This document shows positions 45,681 to 56,564 of a DNA stretch of 64,000 nt, one piece after another (the first letter of the stretch is position 1; every line of letters begins with the position of its first letter). Under the pieces are notes generated by a model that did not search any database, had not been told where the DNA came from, and saw nothing but the letters and a program-made list of their open reading frames with translations. The translations under genes and the position numbers were made by a program. The DNA lies in the NCBI GenBank assembly GCA_035772735.1, contig JASDFA010000019.1:68114001-68178000 (forward strand), in the 5' to 3' direction. The stretch is from Datura wrightii (Eukaryota; Streptophyta; Magnoliopsida; Solanales; Solanaceae).

Positions 45681-48053
45681 TCACTTGTCTACTAGGGTGA
45701 TGGACGATTTGTCCCGATCATGGTCATCCCCCCAGTAGTTCTCAACCTTATCCGGTGGCCTTCCTAGTAACTCTCGGGAATCACTCATTCCATTAGCATT
45801 CCCATGATCAATCACATTGATCACCGAGAGTTCCTTATAAAACGTCGGGAGCTTAGGTACTTTGTACACATCGAACACTTCGACCTTGTCATGTGCTCGC
45901 ATCGTGAGTTGACCCGCAGCTACATCAATTAATGCTTTTCCGGTTGCCAAAAAGGGTCGTCCCAAAATAAATGGGACTTCAGCATCTGGTTCAAAATCCA
46001 GAACAATGAAATCGACCGGAAAAATGAGGGAGCCTACTTGCACTAACACATCCTCAACAATGCCATCCGGCTTAGCTAAAGACCTGTCTGCTAGCTGCAA
46101 GATTACCGTTGTAGGTCTAGGACTCCCTAGACCTAGCTTTCTGAATACCGAAGATGGCATCAGATTTATGCTTGCCCCCAAGTCGCATAATCCACGAGCT
46201 CGGATACTTTGCCCAATCGTAAGCTGGATAGTAAAACTTCCAGGGTCTTTCAGTTTTGTGGGCAACCTATTCTGAATACGGGAAGTGCATTCCTCCGTTA
46301 AAGATACCGTGGCATACTCAGTCAAACGACTTTTGTTAGCCACGATGTCTTTAATATATTTCGCATATTTTGGCACTCCCTGCAAGACATCAACAGGAGG
46401 TAAGTTATCATGTACCTGTTTAAGTACCTCCATGAATTTCTGGAAACACGCCTCCTCCTTGTGTTTCTTAAGTCGTTGAGGGAATGGGGGTGGAGGCCTT
46501 TCCGGTTCAGCTTCTTTAGTCTTCCCCTTATCTGAGATTTGCTCTCCCTCAACATCTGCTGCTCCTGATTTTTGAGGCGGTCTTTCCGGTTCCACCTCCT
46601 TTAACTGCAAACCACTCCTCGTGGTAACTGCATTTACCTTCTTCGGATTAGGATCCGTGTCGCTAGGTAATCCTCCTCTGGGTCTAGTATTTTGGGCATT
46701 AGCAAATTGCCCAAACTGATATTCAAGAGCCTTGGTCGCCAATTGATTATTCTTCACTTCGGCTGCCAATTTAACATAGTCAGCCTGCAATTGCGCCTGA
46801 TTAGCGATCATGGTTTTGAACATCTCCTCAATGCTCGGTGATGGTGGTGGAGGAGGGGCATTGTGATTTCTGAATTGAGCTTGATAGCTTTGTTGCCCTC
46901 CTTGGTTTCTGTGCATACCCTGCCCTGAACTTTGGCCTTGTTGATTGTTGCTACCCCATGAAAAATTCGGATGATTTCTCCAATTTGAGTTGTAGCCACT
47001 ACCAAACTGCTGCTGATTTCTCTGTGCATTGCCCACAAAGTTAACAGAATCAGGATTTGCACCACAGCATTCAGCTGAATGCTCACTACTACCACACACT
47101 TCACACCACATTTGTTGAACTGCATTGACTGAAGCTGAAGGATGGTTCAAGTTCATATTGCTGAAGTGATTATTTAACTGATTTTGCAAAGCAGCTATCT
47201 GTGCAGCGATAGATGTAAATCCATCCACTTCAAGCACTCCCGCCGCTTTCCTTGCTCCACCTCGAGATGAATCTGCATTCCATTCTAGATTGCCTTGTGA
47301 AATTCGGTTGAGCAAAGTGTACAGCTCCTCGTAAGTCTTTTCCAGCGCTTGCCCTCCAGCTGCTGAATCTAACAGAATTTTAGTGTGGGGTTCCAAACCC
47401 TCAATAAATGTGTGCACCAACACCTCATTAGACTGATGATGATGAGGACAGTCCCGCAACATGGATTTAAATCTTTCCCAGGCTTGATATAGATTTTCTC
47501 CCTCCCCCTGCTTAAAACTTAGAATTTGACTTCTATGTCTGGTTGTTTTACCAGAAGGGAAAAATCTAATCAGAAACTTCCGTGCAAGATCATCCCACGT
47601 TGATATAGAATTGGGTGGTCTAGCTTTTAACCACCTCTTGGCTTCACCAAGTAAGGAAAACAGATATAAGGTGAGCCGAACATAATCAGGTGACACTCCA
47701 GCTGGTATATAAGTGTCACTTATCTCCAAAACGTTTTGGAGATGTTGTTGTGGATCTTCATGAGGGAGACCGGTAAACTGCCCGCTTGTGTGCAAGAGTT
47801 GCACCATATTCTGCTTTAATTCAAACCTCCCTCCAGGCTCTGGTTTGCGGATGCTAGAATGTACATTGTAAGTTTGTGGGATTGCCACCTCGCGAACCGG
47901 CCTTGCTGCTGCTTCATCGGGCACTAACACTGCCCTCACAACTGGTGGATTTTGTTGCTCCATAATAGATTGTCGGAACAACTGCAGCTTCTTTTGTAGA
48001 GCTTCTCTACGTTGACTATGAAATTCACGTTCAGGCTCTAAGTAAGATTCCAC
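45681..48053 (-). CDS. RE9 gag-protease polyprotein, 790 aa, uninterrupted
   Basis: A capsid precursor fused to a retroviral-type aspartic protease. It would form particles that package element RNA. The gag core is at about residues 120-250 (DYVRLTLYLFSLLGEAKRW, YQAWERFKSMLRDC). A CCHC zinc knuckle CEVCGSSEHSAECC is at 317-330, followed by an N/Q/G-rich linker (330-400) and a proline run (400-406). The protease is at about 600-735, with active site CDLGASINLMP (623-633) and ILGRPFLAT (696-704). Met 48053 is the first good start, about 140 bp after the primer site. Pol is absent downstream. The frame is fully open, unlike its relative in RE1. Confidence 0.92.
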   Translation of the reverse strand: MESYLEPEREFHSQRREALQKKLQLFRQSIMEQQNPPVVRAVLVPDEAAARPVREVAIPQTYNVHSSIRKPEPGGRFELKQNMVQLLHTSGQFTGLPHEDPQQHLQNVLEISDTYIPAGVSPDYVRLTLYLFSLLGEAKRWLKARPPNSISTWDDLARKFLIRFFPSGKTTRHRSQILSFKQGEGENLYQAWERFKSMLRDCPHHHQSNEVLVHTFIEGLEPHTKILLDSAAGGQALEKTYEELYTLLNRISQGNLEWNADSSRGGARKAAGVLEVDGFTSIAAQIAALQNQLNNHFSNMNLNHPSASVNAVQQMWCEVCGSSEHSAECCGANPDSVNFVGNAQRNQQQFGSGYNSNWRNHPNFSWGSNNQQGQSSGQGMHRNQGGQQSYQAQFRNHNAPPPPPSPSIEEMFKTMIANQAQLQADYVKLAAEVKNNQLATKALEYQFGQFANAQNTRPRGGLPSDTDPNPKKVNAVTTRSGLQLKEVEPERPPQKSGAADVEGEQISDKGKTKEAEPERPPPPFPQRLKKHKEEACFQKFMEVLKQVHDNLPPVDVLQGVPKYAKYIKDIVANKSRLTEYATVSLTEECTSRIQNRLPTKLKDPGSFTIQLTIGQSIRARGLCDLGASINLMPSSVFRKLGLGSPRPTTVILQLADRSLAKPDGIVEDVLVQVGSLIFPVDFIVLDFEPDAEVPFILGRPFLATGKALIDVAAGQLTMRAHDKVEVFDVYKVPKLPTFYKELSVINVIDHGNANGMSDSRELLGRPPDKVENYWGDDHDRDKSSITLVDK

Positions 48054-48193
48054 CAGCTCTTTGTCCCTTGCCAGTGTTCACAGAAACAAAATCTGCAAAA
48101 TACAGGCTAAGACCAAGTTGTTAACACTTTAAGAAAATAAAAATAAAAATACAGTAAATTTACACTAAACACAATTTCACAAATCATCTAGCC

Positions 48194-48211
48194 TCCCCGG
48201 CAACGGCGCCA
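48194..48211 (-). other. RE9 primer-binding site (tRNA-Asp type)
   Basis: In sense TGGCGCCGTTGCCGGGGA, 18 nt, complementary to the 3' end of plant tRNA-Asp, as known for Athila-lineage elements. It lies six bases inside the 5' LTR edge. Confidence 0.9.
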
Positions 48212-48217
48212 AAAATT

Positions 48218-49663
48218 TGCTCGGGTGTTCCGGTATAGGTTAAAAACCGACACGCAAGTGCACGTGGTCAAACAAGTAATAAAGTGGCTAAGTAGCCAAG
48301 TATCGATCCAAGGAGGCTCAAGATATGTAAAGTTGCCTAGTTTACTATATTCCTATTTCACTTCTAATTATGCTAACAACAATGTAACCAACAGTTACTT
48401 GAGTTTTTGTTTCTAAACTATATATACTAAAATTAATAACAACTATTTACTGTGAATTCAGACAATGGATATGAACATGCCAAGGTTAAGAACAAGTAAT
48501 GAACTTGATAATCATGATAATTTGGTTAATCTCTTCTTCATGTTGCTAGCCAAGAACATTCGCCTAGAAATTAAAACTCTCGTATTTAATTTCACTTTAG
48601 AATCATAAACCATCCGTCTACATTTCTGTGATCAAATGCAATTTATGACCTAGCAATACAATTCCGGTTCCTAAATTGACTAATACAGCTTTCAAGTATA
48701 TTTCTATCAGGAAAGCACATCAAAACCCAATTTTCCCAAATCAAGTTAAGAACAATACCCTATTAATTCACAACTTTCCAATTTCTTGCTCTTTCGAGTG
48801 AAATTGGACTTTTTAGATGTACATTAATGTCGGCCACACACTAATGCAGTAAGAACAAGAATTAATAGAACAACATGGAAGAAGAAGAAGAAAACCATAT
48901 CAATTACAATCAAAATTCATTACAAGTGTCAAAACCTCAGCAAGGAAGAGAATTAGCCACTCATTTGTTGATTGATCATCCTAAAATGAGTGTAAATCAT
49001 ACGTACAATTTATAGAAAGAAGAAAAGAAGAGAAGAAATCCCTTAGCTTTTTCGTTCCTCAACTGCTCCTAACCCACGTCCTTGCTCTCCACTTCTGAAC
49101 TCAGTCTAAAAACTAAAAACTGCTTAAAATAAACCTAAGTGTGCTATTTATACTAGTGGGAAATTTTTCCCGGAATAACAAGCAACGTGTCACAGAGGCC
49201 AACGCGGAGCACTGCCTTCGTGACACGGCGTGGATGCGGACCTTCACTGGAATTTCAGGGTCCGGTAAATTAGCCTCAACGTGGCACGGAGGCCAACGCG
49301 GAGGCCTCTCTCCGTGCCACAGAGCTGACGCGATGGCACACTGTAATTTGCCATTTTAATTCCTGTTCAGGCAGTGTGCTACCGCGATGGTAGCGTGGCA
49401 CGGCTCCATCGCGGAGCCCCTATAAAATGTGCATTCCAATGTCTTTTCCACGCTCGCATCCAAGTCCAACTCCGATATAGTTCCAACATGCATTTTAGCT
49501 CCTAAAAATCACATTTACCTGCAAAACAAATGCTAATCATGTTTGTTAGTATAAATTCGCATTTTATTACTGATTACATGATATTATATACACATTGCAC
49601 AACAAACAAGGTAAAAATGATATGTTTGAGTATCACTTGGGCATATAAATCTGCCCAAGATCA
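48218..49663 (-). repeat. RE9 5' LTR
   Basis: 1446 bp, + strand TGCTCGGGTGTTCC to CCCAAGATCA, with proper TG...CA ends. The palindrome cassette lies at about 49183-49420. Confidence 0.92.
49144..49152 (-). promoter_or_regulatory. TATA box of RE9 5' LTR
   Basis: In sense TATAAATAG, about 510 bp into the LTR and some 40 bp downstream of the palindrome cassette. It is unchanged between both RE9 LTRs, so the promoter looks intact. Confidence 0.65.
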
Positions 49664-49668
49664 GGACT
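49664..49668. repeat. RE9 target-site duplication, right (GGACT)
   Basis: GGACT directly after the LTR end, identical to 39708-39712. RE8 sequence resumes with TATCGGGTTGTAATG. Confidence 0.9.
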
Positions 49669-51113
49669 TATCGGGTTGTAATGTAAGCTAAGGGATGGTA
49701 GGTACTATTCTCTCCAATAATAGTGACTATCTTCCCTAAGCGCTTTTAATACATCACACTTGCTCATTCAGCACATTCTCTTCTTTCACTTCACCTCTTT
49801 TTCTTTTCACTCTCAATTTCCTTTTTGCTTCCCCATTTTTTTAGCACACTTATATTATTAGTAAGGAGTACTTAAGCAACTTTTTCATTATTTTTTTCTT
49901 TTATTCCCTACTGACAATTGCACCCTTCACTCTTTTCTTCGACTTCCACTACCAATTATTTCCCTCCTTTTCAATATTCTTACTCCTCTGACTCTTATGC
50001 ATTTTTCACTTAAGCGCTTAGGAGTTTTGGATCAAATTAAAGGCTAATGAAAGAAAAGGATTAAGCTTTTCGTGTGTCTAATCAAAGAGTAGGCTAAAGG
50101 CTCAATGGGCTAACTAGGATTATGCATTAATGGTAGATAAATCATAGGATGAAAATAAGCTTATTCTAAGAAGTGCCTACATCATCTCCTATAATTAACA
50201 TTCCTGATTTCGCTTTGCAAACACACCAAGAAAGTTTTAGACACTACATGATAGCATGGAATACACGAAAAACCTTACACTCACTGCACATGTTCAATTC
50301 TAGACAGACCCATACAGAAATACAGCTAATCACATGAATTCTAAATTAAGGTTTCAAGAATACAGAGTCATATTCGAGAGCCTAGATTTCTAAAACAAAG
50401 TTATACAACTATTAAACATGTTTCAAAATTAAAAACACTTGCATCTTACAATCATATATAGCACTCAACAAGAACATCAAGATATCAATCAACTAAGGGT
50501 TCAAAAACAAAAATCTATTGACTAATTTTCCCTCAAGACAGTCGTCATCCATCCATCATCGGAAAAAGTCCCTAACTATAACTAACACCATTATGTACAG
50601 ACAAAAAAAATTTATTTATCGGTTCAAAGTGCTCCCCTTCAGAAAAAAACCGAAAAGAAAAATGAAAGAGTGGGTGAATTGTGATCAACTCCAACTTTTC
50701 ATCAAACAATTTTATACCAAACACCAAATTCACCCGAAATCACTTGGCATAAAATTTGAAATTACCCCTCACCCCACACTTAATTTATGTTATGTCCCAA
50801 AAGCATCATTTAAAAGAAATACTAAAGGTGAGAGATACTTCCTGAGGCCTCTAGGCCTAGCTAGCAGCATGCTTTGTCCATTTTCATCTTGGGGATCCTC
50901 AACCCCACACTTGCGCTTTGACATGCTCCTTAGCTTCTGCTTCTAAGAGTACTTAGACTTCCCCTTTTTCCTGTTCTTACTTCACAAAAACAAAACAAAA
51001 AGTGAAAATAACCCAAAATCAAAACAATAGAAAAAGAAAATTGTACCTATGGTACCCTTGGCTTTCCTCCCAAGCAGTTGCTGATTTTACGTCGCAGCAC
51101 GACGTATCAAGTT
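49669..51113 (-). other. RE8 3' non-coding module, right part
   Basis: No sense ORF is recognised. CCCCACACTT occurs at 50772-50782 and 50903-50912. The conserved motif CAAGACAGTCGTCATCC occurs within 50532-50559. Blocks such as GCGCTTAGGAGTTTTG and AAAGGCTCAATGGGCTAACTAGG match RE9 41950-42100. Confidence 0.65.
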
Positions 51114-52068
51114 CCATCACTTTTCCTTCCACTTTGAGCATATGAATCTCACCCCTAATTTCTTTTCCAATTTCCTATTATGTTCTAGGGGTGGTGGTGA
51201 AAAATTTAAGGGACCAAATAGTATATGTCGCCTTTTACACTTATTGGCCTTTAAGTAAGTGAAGTCGTTCTGTCTCTTCGACTCGACAAATTGCAGAATA
51301 TACAGGACTTGTTCCTCATCTAGACCTTTCTCTATAAGCTTGGAAGACTCTATTTCTAGGTTGTCAACCAAACTTAATATTGAGAAATGCTTCAAGTGGG
51401 GTATAATACACCTCAACTCTGTAACTGCATTGTGCTTGACCTCCTTACTTTTGTACACCTTCTCCACATCAACATCTGACTCCACATGAATTTCAAATGG
51501 TTGGAACTTTATCCCCCCCCTTTTATGACTGGATTGGCCATATATGTGAGACCATCACACAGACTCTCAGGATCTTCTAATTGTTGATCTTGTTCCAAGA
51601 ACTCACTCTTTTTTTCTCCTTGAGATCCTTCTTGAGTATTGTCTAAGATCGTGACTTGCAAATCAGTGCAAGCTTCAGCTTTTGCCTCAGCCTTTATCTC
51701 TGTGAACTTGGTTTTCATCATTTCTAGGGCCTCTCCATTTTCCTTTGTCTGAATTCTCATTACTTCTATCTGCTCCCTCATTGCTTATGTCTGCTCAAGG
51801 ACCTGTTTTAACATGTTTTCTATCTTATCTTGGGGTTCTAAGTCCTTTTCTTCATCATTCCTGTACTTATCAAAAACAAAAGAAGGTTTGTAGTAGGGGC
51901 TTGGGGAAGGGGAATATGAATTTGGACAACCATTCCAATGGTCATCCTGACCACCACATATAGTGCAAGTAGGACAATGTTGCCACAAAGGGGTCCTCCA
52001 TAATTCAAACAGGACTTACTGAAATATGAGCATCCACCATTCAACCTATTTGTGTTCCATGATGTCAT
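51114..52068 (-). pseudogene. RE8 ORF: zinc-knuckle and coiled-coil protein, broken
   Basis: About 320 codons starting MTSWNTNRLNGGCSYF. A frame change near 51985 precedes a CCHC-like motif, CTICGGQDDHWNGC (C-x2-C-x5-H-x3-C). Then come a charged, probably coiled-coil stretch (MREQIEVMRIQTKENGEALE), a stop at 51782-51784, and a frameshift at a run of C's (about 51515-51522). The C-terminal 122 codons (ESDVDVEKVYKSKEVKHNAV ...) end at 51114. The position right after the primer site and the knuckle suggest a gag derivative, but I do not recognise a gag core or protease. Confidence 0.55.
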
Positions 52069-52189
52069 GTCAAGACGGGTATCAAACTAAAACTAAAAAT
52101 AAAAGAAATCTAAAACTAATAAATTATTTTTTCAACACTTAGAAAATAAGACACTAACACAAAATAATAAATTCACGAATTTCGCTAGT

Positions 52190-52206
52190 CCCCGACAATG
52201 GCGGCA
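52190..52206 (-). other. RE8 primer-binding site, decayed (tRNA-Asp type)
   Basis: In sense TGCCGCCATTGTCGGGG against TGGCGCCGTTGCCGGGG of RE9. It sits nine bases from the 5' LTR edge. Confidence 0.75.
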
Positions 52207-52215
52207 AAAAACTTG

Positions 52216-53702
52216 TGCACCCCAGCGCAGGCGCAAGCGTATGCGGTCATACAAGTAATATAGTGACTCTTGAAGAGCTAGATGCCGAACCCACAAGGAC
52301 TGGACTAATTCAACAAATATTCAATTTTCAAGTGCTATATTAAATTTCACAAGTGTTGATTGTAGAGATTTTGATTTTTTAAACTAAATCTAAGTGATTA
52401 TCACAAAATGATAAGGAAACAATAATAAGAAGCATCTAGAGTTAAGGCTTGAAAATCATTCAATGCTACAATTCACAATGGTTCAAGTATATGATATTCA
52501 ATTGTTGTCTCACAGAGTTAATATGCAGTGTTCATGGTCTTTCAAGCCTCTAAACACAACAAACAGTCTCATAGCTACATCATTGAGCGGAGATATGACG
52601 TCCTAATCCGTGAGCAATTTAACACTATGGATGTGGTTTATGTGGTTTATGCCCTTGATTATGGACTTCATACCTCTAATTATTTAACCTAACTTAGCTT
52701 CACAAACTTCTACGAGCGGTGATGTGACAATTCTAAGTCGGTGTCTAGCTATCGTCCCGTTTAATTAACCAAGCAAGGAAAATTAGGTATAGTTTCTATC
52801 CTAACCGCGAATACTATCGTAAAGACAAGAACTTGCTCCATACATTCTTTAGTTCTATCCTAGGATTACTCTTTTGAGCTTTTTCCTAAGATTAACAAGT
52901 TTGTTTTCATGGTGATCAAACATAAAAACAACAATAATTAATAATGCAAGACAAAACAACAACCAGAACTCGAACCAAAGATGAAGATCAAGCAATTACA
53001 TTCATACCATGTGGCCTCAACCTTAGAAGAAGGGTTTTATCCACTCATGTTCATACAATCATTCCGAAACATGTTGAATTCATGTAATTACAAGAATGGA
53101 GAAAAGATAATAAAAGAAATCAAATCCTAGGTAGAGTTTCGTTTGTTCTCCCTTCGCTCCTTTCCGTTCTTCTCAAAATATTCCGTGATAATGAATTTTC
53201 GAAGCTAAGGGTTCAATTTATAATAAGTTGGAAAAATGAAAAATTTGTCTTGTGGTGAAATAGCTCCGTTCCATGTTGCCCATCGCAAAGATTTGCTTCC
53301 ATCACATGCTGACTATCGCGGAGATTTGCCTTCGTGACTCTGTTTTCACGGATGCTCACTGTTTTACATCCCCTATTCATATAAATTAATTTTTTTCTCT
53401 GTGGCACGTTGTTCAACACCCCAATGCTTGTCTGTGGCACGAAGTTGACTCCAAATGTCCCTTTTAGCTTGTCTCACCATCCATAATCCGTCCCTTAATA
53501 TTTATCTTCAAGATTAGGACCATTATCTTCAAATTGAGCTCCATACATTTGCAATTTCAACCTACAATGAGAGCTAATCATATTTGTTAGTCCATGGACA
53601 AAAGTTACCAAAATACATGAGATTATTCTTAAATTAAGATATAAACATGGCTAAAACATGGGTATAAAATAGTCTTTGGGCATATAAATATGCCCAAGAT
53701 CA
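52216..53702 (-). repeat. RE8 5' LTR
   Basis: 1487 bp, TGCACCCCAGCGCAGG to TGCCCAAGATCA, aligning with 37725-39238. A TATA-like TTATAAATT in sense is near 53215-53224. Palindromic half-sites (ATCGCGGAGATTTGCC) are near 53310-53335. Confidence 0.88.
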
Positions 53703-54310
53703 TGTAACCACATCAACATACATTTATCAACAATCATCAAGTAACACAATTAAATCATGAACTATAAAACAACCAATCATACTAGTGGAGTCATAGGCAC
53801 ATAGGAATATGAATACAAGCATATATCTACACCTCATTGATCTCACTTTTCATACCTCTGCACCATATTCATATCATCTGGTACCATACCAGTACCATAT
53901 CATCATATATTATCTCATGTCTGTGTCTCTCACATCATGTCTGTATATCACGTATCACATTTGTATATATGTATGTCTGTCACACATCTGTAAATCTGTA
54001 CACACATGCTAGAGGGTCTTATTTCTACCCTTCCAGTCATGACCTGCTAGGAACTCTAGAAATTAATGTACTTTACCAGTGTGATACCCGCTCCACTTAT
54101 TTGCTCCTGTGGATTCTCACCTTGGACACAAGCCACTCATATCATAATTGCTCGCCCAGATGCTCACCTCGGGCACAAGCCACTTGTATCACAACTACTC
54201 TTTCGGATACTCACCTCGGACATAAGCCACTCATATCCAAGTATCTATACACATACTCAATCACACTCAATCGGTCATCTGAATGCTCACCTCAGACACG
54301 AGCCCTTATC
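53703..54310. repeat. AT-rich repeat, possibly more of LTR-6, with imperfect minisatellite
   Basis: The sequence after RE8 may continue LTR-6, but I cannot prove it. At about 54110-54303 a unit of roughly 50 bp recurs three to four times: CTCACCTTGGACACAAGCC, CTCACCTCGGGCACAAGCC, CTCACCTCGGACATAAGCC, CTCACCTCAGACACGAGCC. No coding potential beyond chance frames. Confidence 0.5.
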
Positions 54311-55031
54311 TGTCATGACCTAAAATCCCATTGAGCCATGAGGGCACCCACCATACCCATAGACGAACTCTATTTTTTATTGACCAATTAATAATTTAAA
54401 TAATATGAAAATAATATATAATAAGCAACTAACTCTTATAAGTGTGGAATAAATTAGTCTAAGACCAAAACAACCCTAAGAACTGGTGACACTATTATAA
54501 GAGCATCTACGAGTACCAAACAAATCTGAAAACTAAATACACTGTCTTGAAAGAAATAAGAGAGGAAATAAAATAAGAAGTTTCTAGAATTCAATATTGC
54601 CGAAGAGAAACCAGCTAACCCTGAACTCTAACCACAACAAATCTTAGACCGTGTAGCAACTCAAGTACCATTAGTACTTGACTCAGTCCCTGCACGCAAA
54701 AAGGTGCAGCAAGTTTAGGCTGAGTATGGGAAACATGTGTACTCAACAAGTTTTGATAACTGACCCTTCCTATAAGTGATGACGAGATATAATACTGACA
54801 ATTCTTTTAAATAGTTATAAATATACAATAATAATAATTCACCCCCAACAAGAATTTATCGATTTATTATAAATTCATAAAGCAAATAAATCATATATTA
54901 TCCGAAATTAGTTATACCACTGATGATATCTCAATATAGTCACCACCTCAGCTACACCACTAATTATATTATAATGAGCCTCAAATATAATGAGTCAAAT
55001 TGATATCATAACCATCTTAATACTTCAACAC
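54311..55031 (-). repeat. LTR-10 fragment, cut by LTR-11
   Basis: It starts TGTCATGACCTAAAATCCC, a start typical of the minus-strand view of gypsy LTRs in this window (compare TGTCACGACCC). About 720 bp, AT-rich, before LTR-11. No primer-site complement is visible to its left, so it is a 3' LTR or a solo LTR. Confidence 0.5.
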
Positions 55032-56494
55032 TGTAATGCCCCGGAAACCCTAAGACCAGACCCAGAAGTCGAAATGGAGAAAATAGGATTTTCTGCACCA
55101 GATCACAGAACAAGTCGTCTTGTGACCCGTGGGGTAGGCCACGAGTCGTGAAGTGACACGTGGGGAAGGGTCAGGACTTGGTTGTTAATTTGGGAAAAAG
55201 TTTAGTGACCACAAGTTGTGGTAAACACCAGGAGCCGTCAAGTGAGTCATGGTCAAGGGTTTGACTGAAAGTTGGAAAAGTTCAGGCAGTGTACTTAACA
55301 GGTCCTCACCATGATTCGTTTGGGACACCATGAGTTGTGGTATCACCCGTGGTGACCCCATGAGGTTTTGGTAGTGAGGGTGACAGGAGGCGACCACGAG
55401 TCGTTGGGTCTTTCCATGACTCGTGAAGTCAATCATTGGCAGGATAGAAGAAATTGTAAAAAACTTCCAGTGCACCTAACAATTGGACCCCACGAGTCAT
55501 TCCTGACCTCAAGACTCATGGACTATCTCGTGAGGACTGGCAAGGTCCTTTTTTCTGCGAATTTCCTAAGGGTGTTTCGTAATTTCCTAACCTCCTACAC
55601 CCTAAACAACATCGTTTTGGGTTATTTTGAGGGGATTTAGAGGGGCTAAACAGTTTCCACCCTCATTCCCACTCAGATTTTCAAGAAAATAACGTAAAGT
55701 TTCTCTCAGAAAAGTTCAGAGAAAAGTTAGGAAGATTGATCCTTCTCAGATTTTTCAAAAAATTCTCTCAGGGATTTCCATCACCAGCTATGTGGGAATT
55801 CAACAAGGGAATAGTTCTTCCTTAGTATCCCCAAGATTCTGCTTTATCTTCTCTATCAGTTCTAGCCATGAAAAGTTCGAATATGAAGAAATTTCATATC
55901 AGACTTCATTTAATTCATGTGGAATATTATTTATGTTAATTGTAGATACTTTTCCACCAGTTGTGACTATGTTGATGCTTGTACCTGTAAAGCAAAATCT
56001 AGCCCTAGCTCTTAAATGCAGAAAAACTAGAGTCTTGCATAATTGTTCAATTATCGAAATTGCTTGATTCTATTAGTGTTGGGGGTTCCCATATTGTTAG
56101 TTTGTATTGAAAATCTCAATCCCAGTGTGGCTGATCATCCTCTCGGACAAGCTACTGATCATCGCCTTGGCAAGCTATTGCCTCACCAACTAGCTAATCA
56201 GACGCGACCCCTCCTCAGTCTGATGTAGGTCAGTTCAGTTTTAGTCAGAATGTTAGGATACTCAGTGTTAGTTAGAAATGTCAGCTAATCAGTTTGACTA
56301 CAAAAATTCTTGAGGTGTCCGTAGTGCCTTCCAGTTAATAGAATTAGACTCAGTGTCAGATTTTAGTGGTTCTTTAGGCGGTCATGACACTTTCAGATAA
56401 GCATCTCTGACAAAACTTAGGACCCCAACTTCAATTTACAATTTGTTCTTTGACAGTTATGACGCTTCTAAATAAGCAGCTCTGACCAGTCATA
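55032..56494 (+). repeat. LTR-11: chromovirus LTR (RE3-like), cut by RE12
   Basis: It starts TGTAATGCCCCGGAAACCC and follows the RE3 5' LTR, including TATGTGGGAATTCAACAAGG (near 55790; RE3 near 8800) and AAGCAGCTCTGACCAGT, where it stops at RE12. The remaining LTR part lies beyond the window. A palindrome cluster is at about 55105-55530. Confidence 0.82.
55105..55530 (+). repeat. U3 palindrome cluster of LTR-11
   Basis: CACGAGTCGTGAAG, ACAAGTTGTGG, CACGAGTCGTTGG, CCATGACTCGTG and related half-sites within about 430 bp. Confidence 0.6.
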
Positions 56495-56564
56495 TGTTAT
56501 GCCCCGGGAGCTCAAAGATCGGACCCGAGAGTTGAAACGGAAAAATTGTGAAATTTTGTTGCAG

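Larger units (their letters stand above)
39713..49663 (-). mobile_element. RE9: young non-autonomous gag-only (TR-GAG-like) retrotransposon with a second ORF
   Basis: LTRs of 1447 and 1446 bp differ at about 17 positions plus one indel by my count, near 99 percent identity. In sense, right to left: 5' LTR, Asp-type primer site, open gag-protease frame (48053-45681), a copy of the U3 cassette (45365-45175), ORF2 (44271-43052, one frameshift), a conserved non-coding module, a polypurine tract, 3' LTR. No RT, RNase H or integrase. GGACT duplication on both sides. It would need proteins from an autonomous Athila relative. Confidence 0.92.
37725..53702 (-). mobile_element. RE8: Athila-lineage element without pol, host of RE9
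   Basis: LTRs 37725-39238 and 52216-53702 (starts TGCACCC, ends AAGATCA) enclose about 3 kb of own internal sequence, split by RE9 at the duplicated GGACT. In sense: 5' LTR, Asp-type primer site (decayed), a broken zinc-knuckle ORF (52068-51114), a non-coding 3' module, a polypurine tract and the 3' LTR. No RT or integrase. Flanking pentamers (AATAT / TGTAA) do not match. Confidence 0.85.

Noticed and set aside
46006..46479. Plus-strand frames within the gag-protease gene
   Set aside because: They are antisense to an uninterrupted 790-codon frame with clear domains.
48194..48211. tRNA-Asp-like sequence as a possible tRNA gene
   Set aside because: Only the 18-nt 3' end is present, with no cloverleaf upstream. 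It is the complement of a primer-binding site.
39713..49663. Two near-identical 1.45-kb blocks 8.5 kb apart, as a segmental duplication
   Set aside because: They have TG...CA ends, flank a primer site and polypurine tract, and are bordered by GGACT. They are LTRs.
50518..50946. 142-codon plus-strand frame as a gene
   Set aside because: It runs antisense through the conserved non-coding 3' module of RE8 and has no recognisable domain.
53809..54334. Open frames in 53.8-54.3 kb as a small host gene
   Set aside because: They are chance frames through AT-rich, repeat-containing sequence with no start context or domain.
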